Origin: Lineus longissimus
Taxonomy: Eukaryota; Nemertea; Pilidiophora; Heteronemertea; Lineidae
Length of the DNA stretch: 64,000 nt
NCBI RefSeq assembly: GCF_910592395.1
Contig: NC_088309.1
Span: 6,760,501-6,824,500, forward strand
Direction of reading: 5' to 3'
This document shows positions 63,601 to 64,000 of this stretch, piece by piece; position 1 is the first letter of the stretch, and every line of letters starts with the position of its first letter. The notes beneath the pieces are model-generated. The model was given only the letters and a program-made list of their open reading frames with translations. It did not search any database and was not told the origin of the DNA. The position numbers and the translations under genes are program-made.

Positions 63601-64000
63601 GATCATCAAGCGGAGAGTCATCCGGGATTTCAATCTCCCTGTTGAGTCTCAGCAATTCGCTTTGGCTCAACAAACCTCTCCCCACTTCAAGGCGATCTAT
63701 GACTATTTGGCCTATGATATAATCCCGGCCGAAAAGAAGGCTGCCAGAATCGTTATAATCAAATCTGAGCAGTACATCCTGTGTAATGGTATTTTATTTC
63801 GGATCTTCTTTCCTTCCAACTCGGATGATTTCTGCTTACAACTCGCCGTACCTGAAAAGTACATAGACACTATCATAGGTCTTCACCACGGTTCTGGTTT
63901 ACTAGGCCATGGCGGCTGCACCAGAACATATCTGACGGTTAGGAAAAACTATCACTTCCCCGCTATGTTTCAGCGTATAGTGGCATACATTCAATCCTGC
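60581..64000 (+). CDS. Pol polyprotein of the LTR element (partial, runs off window)
   Basis: An open frame of 1140 codons to the window edge, in the -1 frame relative to gag; the frames overlap at 60581-60602. Protease active site LFDSGATQS at about 60830-60855. Reverse transcriptase has DLKSAFH and LPMGL; the catalytic box reads VHDD (62192-62203) rather than the usual Y-x-DD. RNase H begins near LYSDTS (62645) and has YSVSELELMG. A proline-rich linker of about 250 codons (63000-63750) separates RNase H from integrase. The integrase zinc finger starts with HH (63884-63889) and GHGG; its first cysteine is the last codon of the window. No stop or frameshift is seen. Confidence 0.9.

Larger units (their letters stand above)
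57968..64000 (+). mobile_element. Ty3/gypsy-type LTR retrotransposon, 3' end outside the window
   Basis: Order seen: 5' LTR (57968-58350), adjacent PBS (58351), about 1.06 kb leader, gag, pol (protease, RT, RNase H, start of integrase). The order protease-RT-RNase H-integrase is that of Ty3/gypsy. gag and the visible part of pol are uninterrupted, suggesting a young, possibly active copy. The 3' LTR needed for dating is not in the window. Confidence 0.92.

Overview
The window is invertebrate nuclear DNA. Every cellular gene except one is split by GT-AG introns, there are no operons, and intergenic and intronic DNA is full of inverted-repeat elements, minisatellites and an LTR retrotransposon. 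The gene set (pterin synthase, axonemal dynein, FKRP, a kinetochore subunit, a DEG/ENaC channel, an RRM/F-box/LRR protein) and the repeat style suggest a marine lophotrochozoan such as a mollusc, brachiopod or annelid. The exact phylum cannot be fixed from the sequence alone.

Layout. (1) 683-3383, minus: PTS, 6-pyruvoyl-tetrahydropterin synthase, six exons. (2) 4263-21426, plus: DNAI1, axonemal outer-arm dynein intermediate chain 1, about 19-21 exons, head-to-head with PTS across an ~880 bp interval carrying two palindromic CRE sites and an X-box-like RFX site near DNAI1. (3) 22760-24330: minisatellite of 19 units of 82-87 bp, followed by a perfect 40 bp palindrome. (4) 26187-27710, minus: FKRP, intronless. 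(5) 28372-30153, plus: PMF1/Nnf1 of the MIS12 kinetochore complex, head-to-head with FKRP. (6) 31361-45154, minus: a complete DEG/ENaC channel gene. (7) 48542-55593, plus: an RRM + F-box + LRR protein like C. elegans EEED8.10. (8) 57968-64000, plus: 5' LTR, PBS, gag and most of pol of a Ty3/gypsy-type retrotransposon that runs off the window.

The most interesting system is in the DEG/ENaC gene. Between constant exons 4 and 6 lie six tandem copies of exon 5 (36417-40811), which encodes the conserved YGNCF-x-FNSG segment of the extracellular domain. Five copies look usable; one is dead, having lost both its splice acceptor and the conserved cysteine. All share the same splice phases and a length (107 or 104 nt) not divisible by three, so exactly one copy must be included to keep the frame. 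This is the architecture of mutually exclusive splicing, which would give at least five channel variants from one gene. Upstream exon 4 ends in GG, so whichever copy is chosen completes a glycine codon.

Gene models were assembled by hand from reading frame, splice-site phase and family resemblance. Exon ends are internally consistent: every model sums to a whole number of codons. None has been tested against transcripts.
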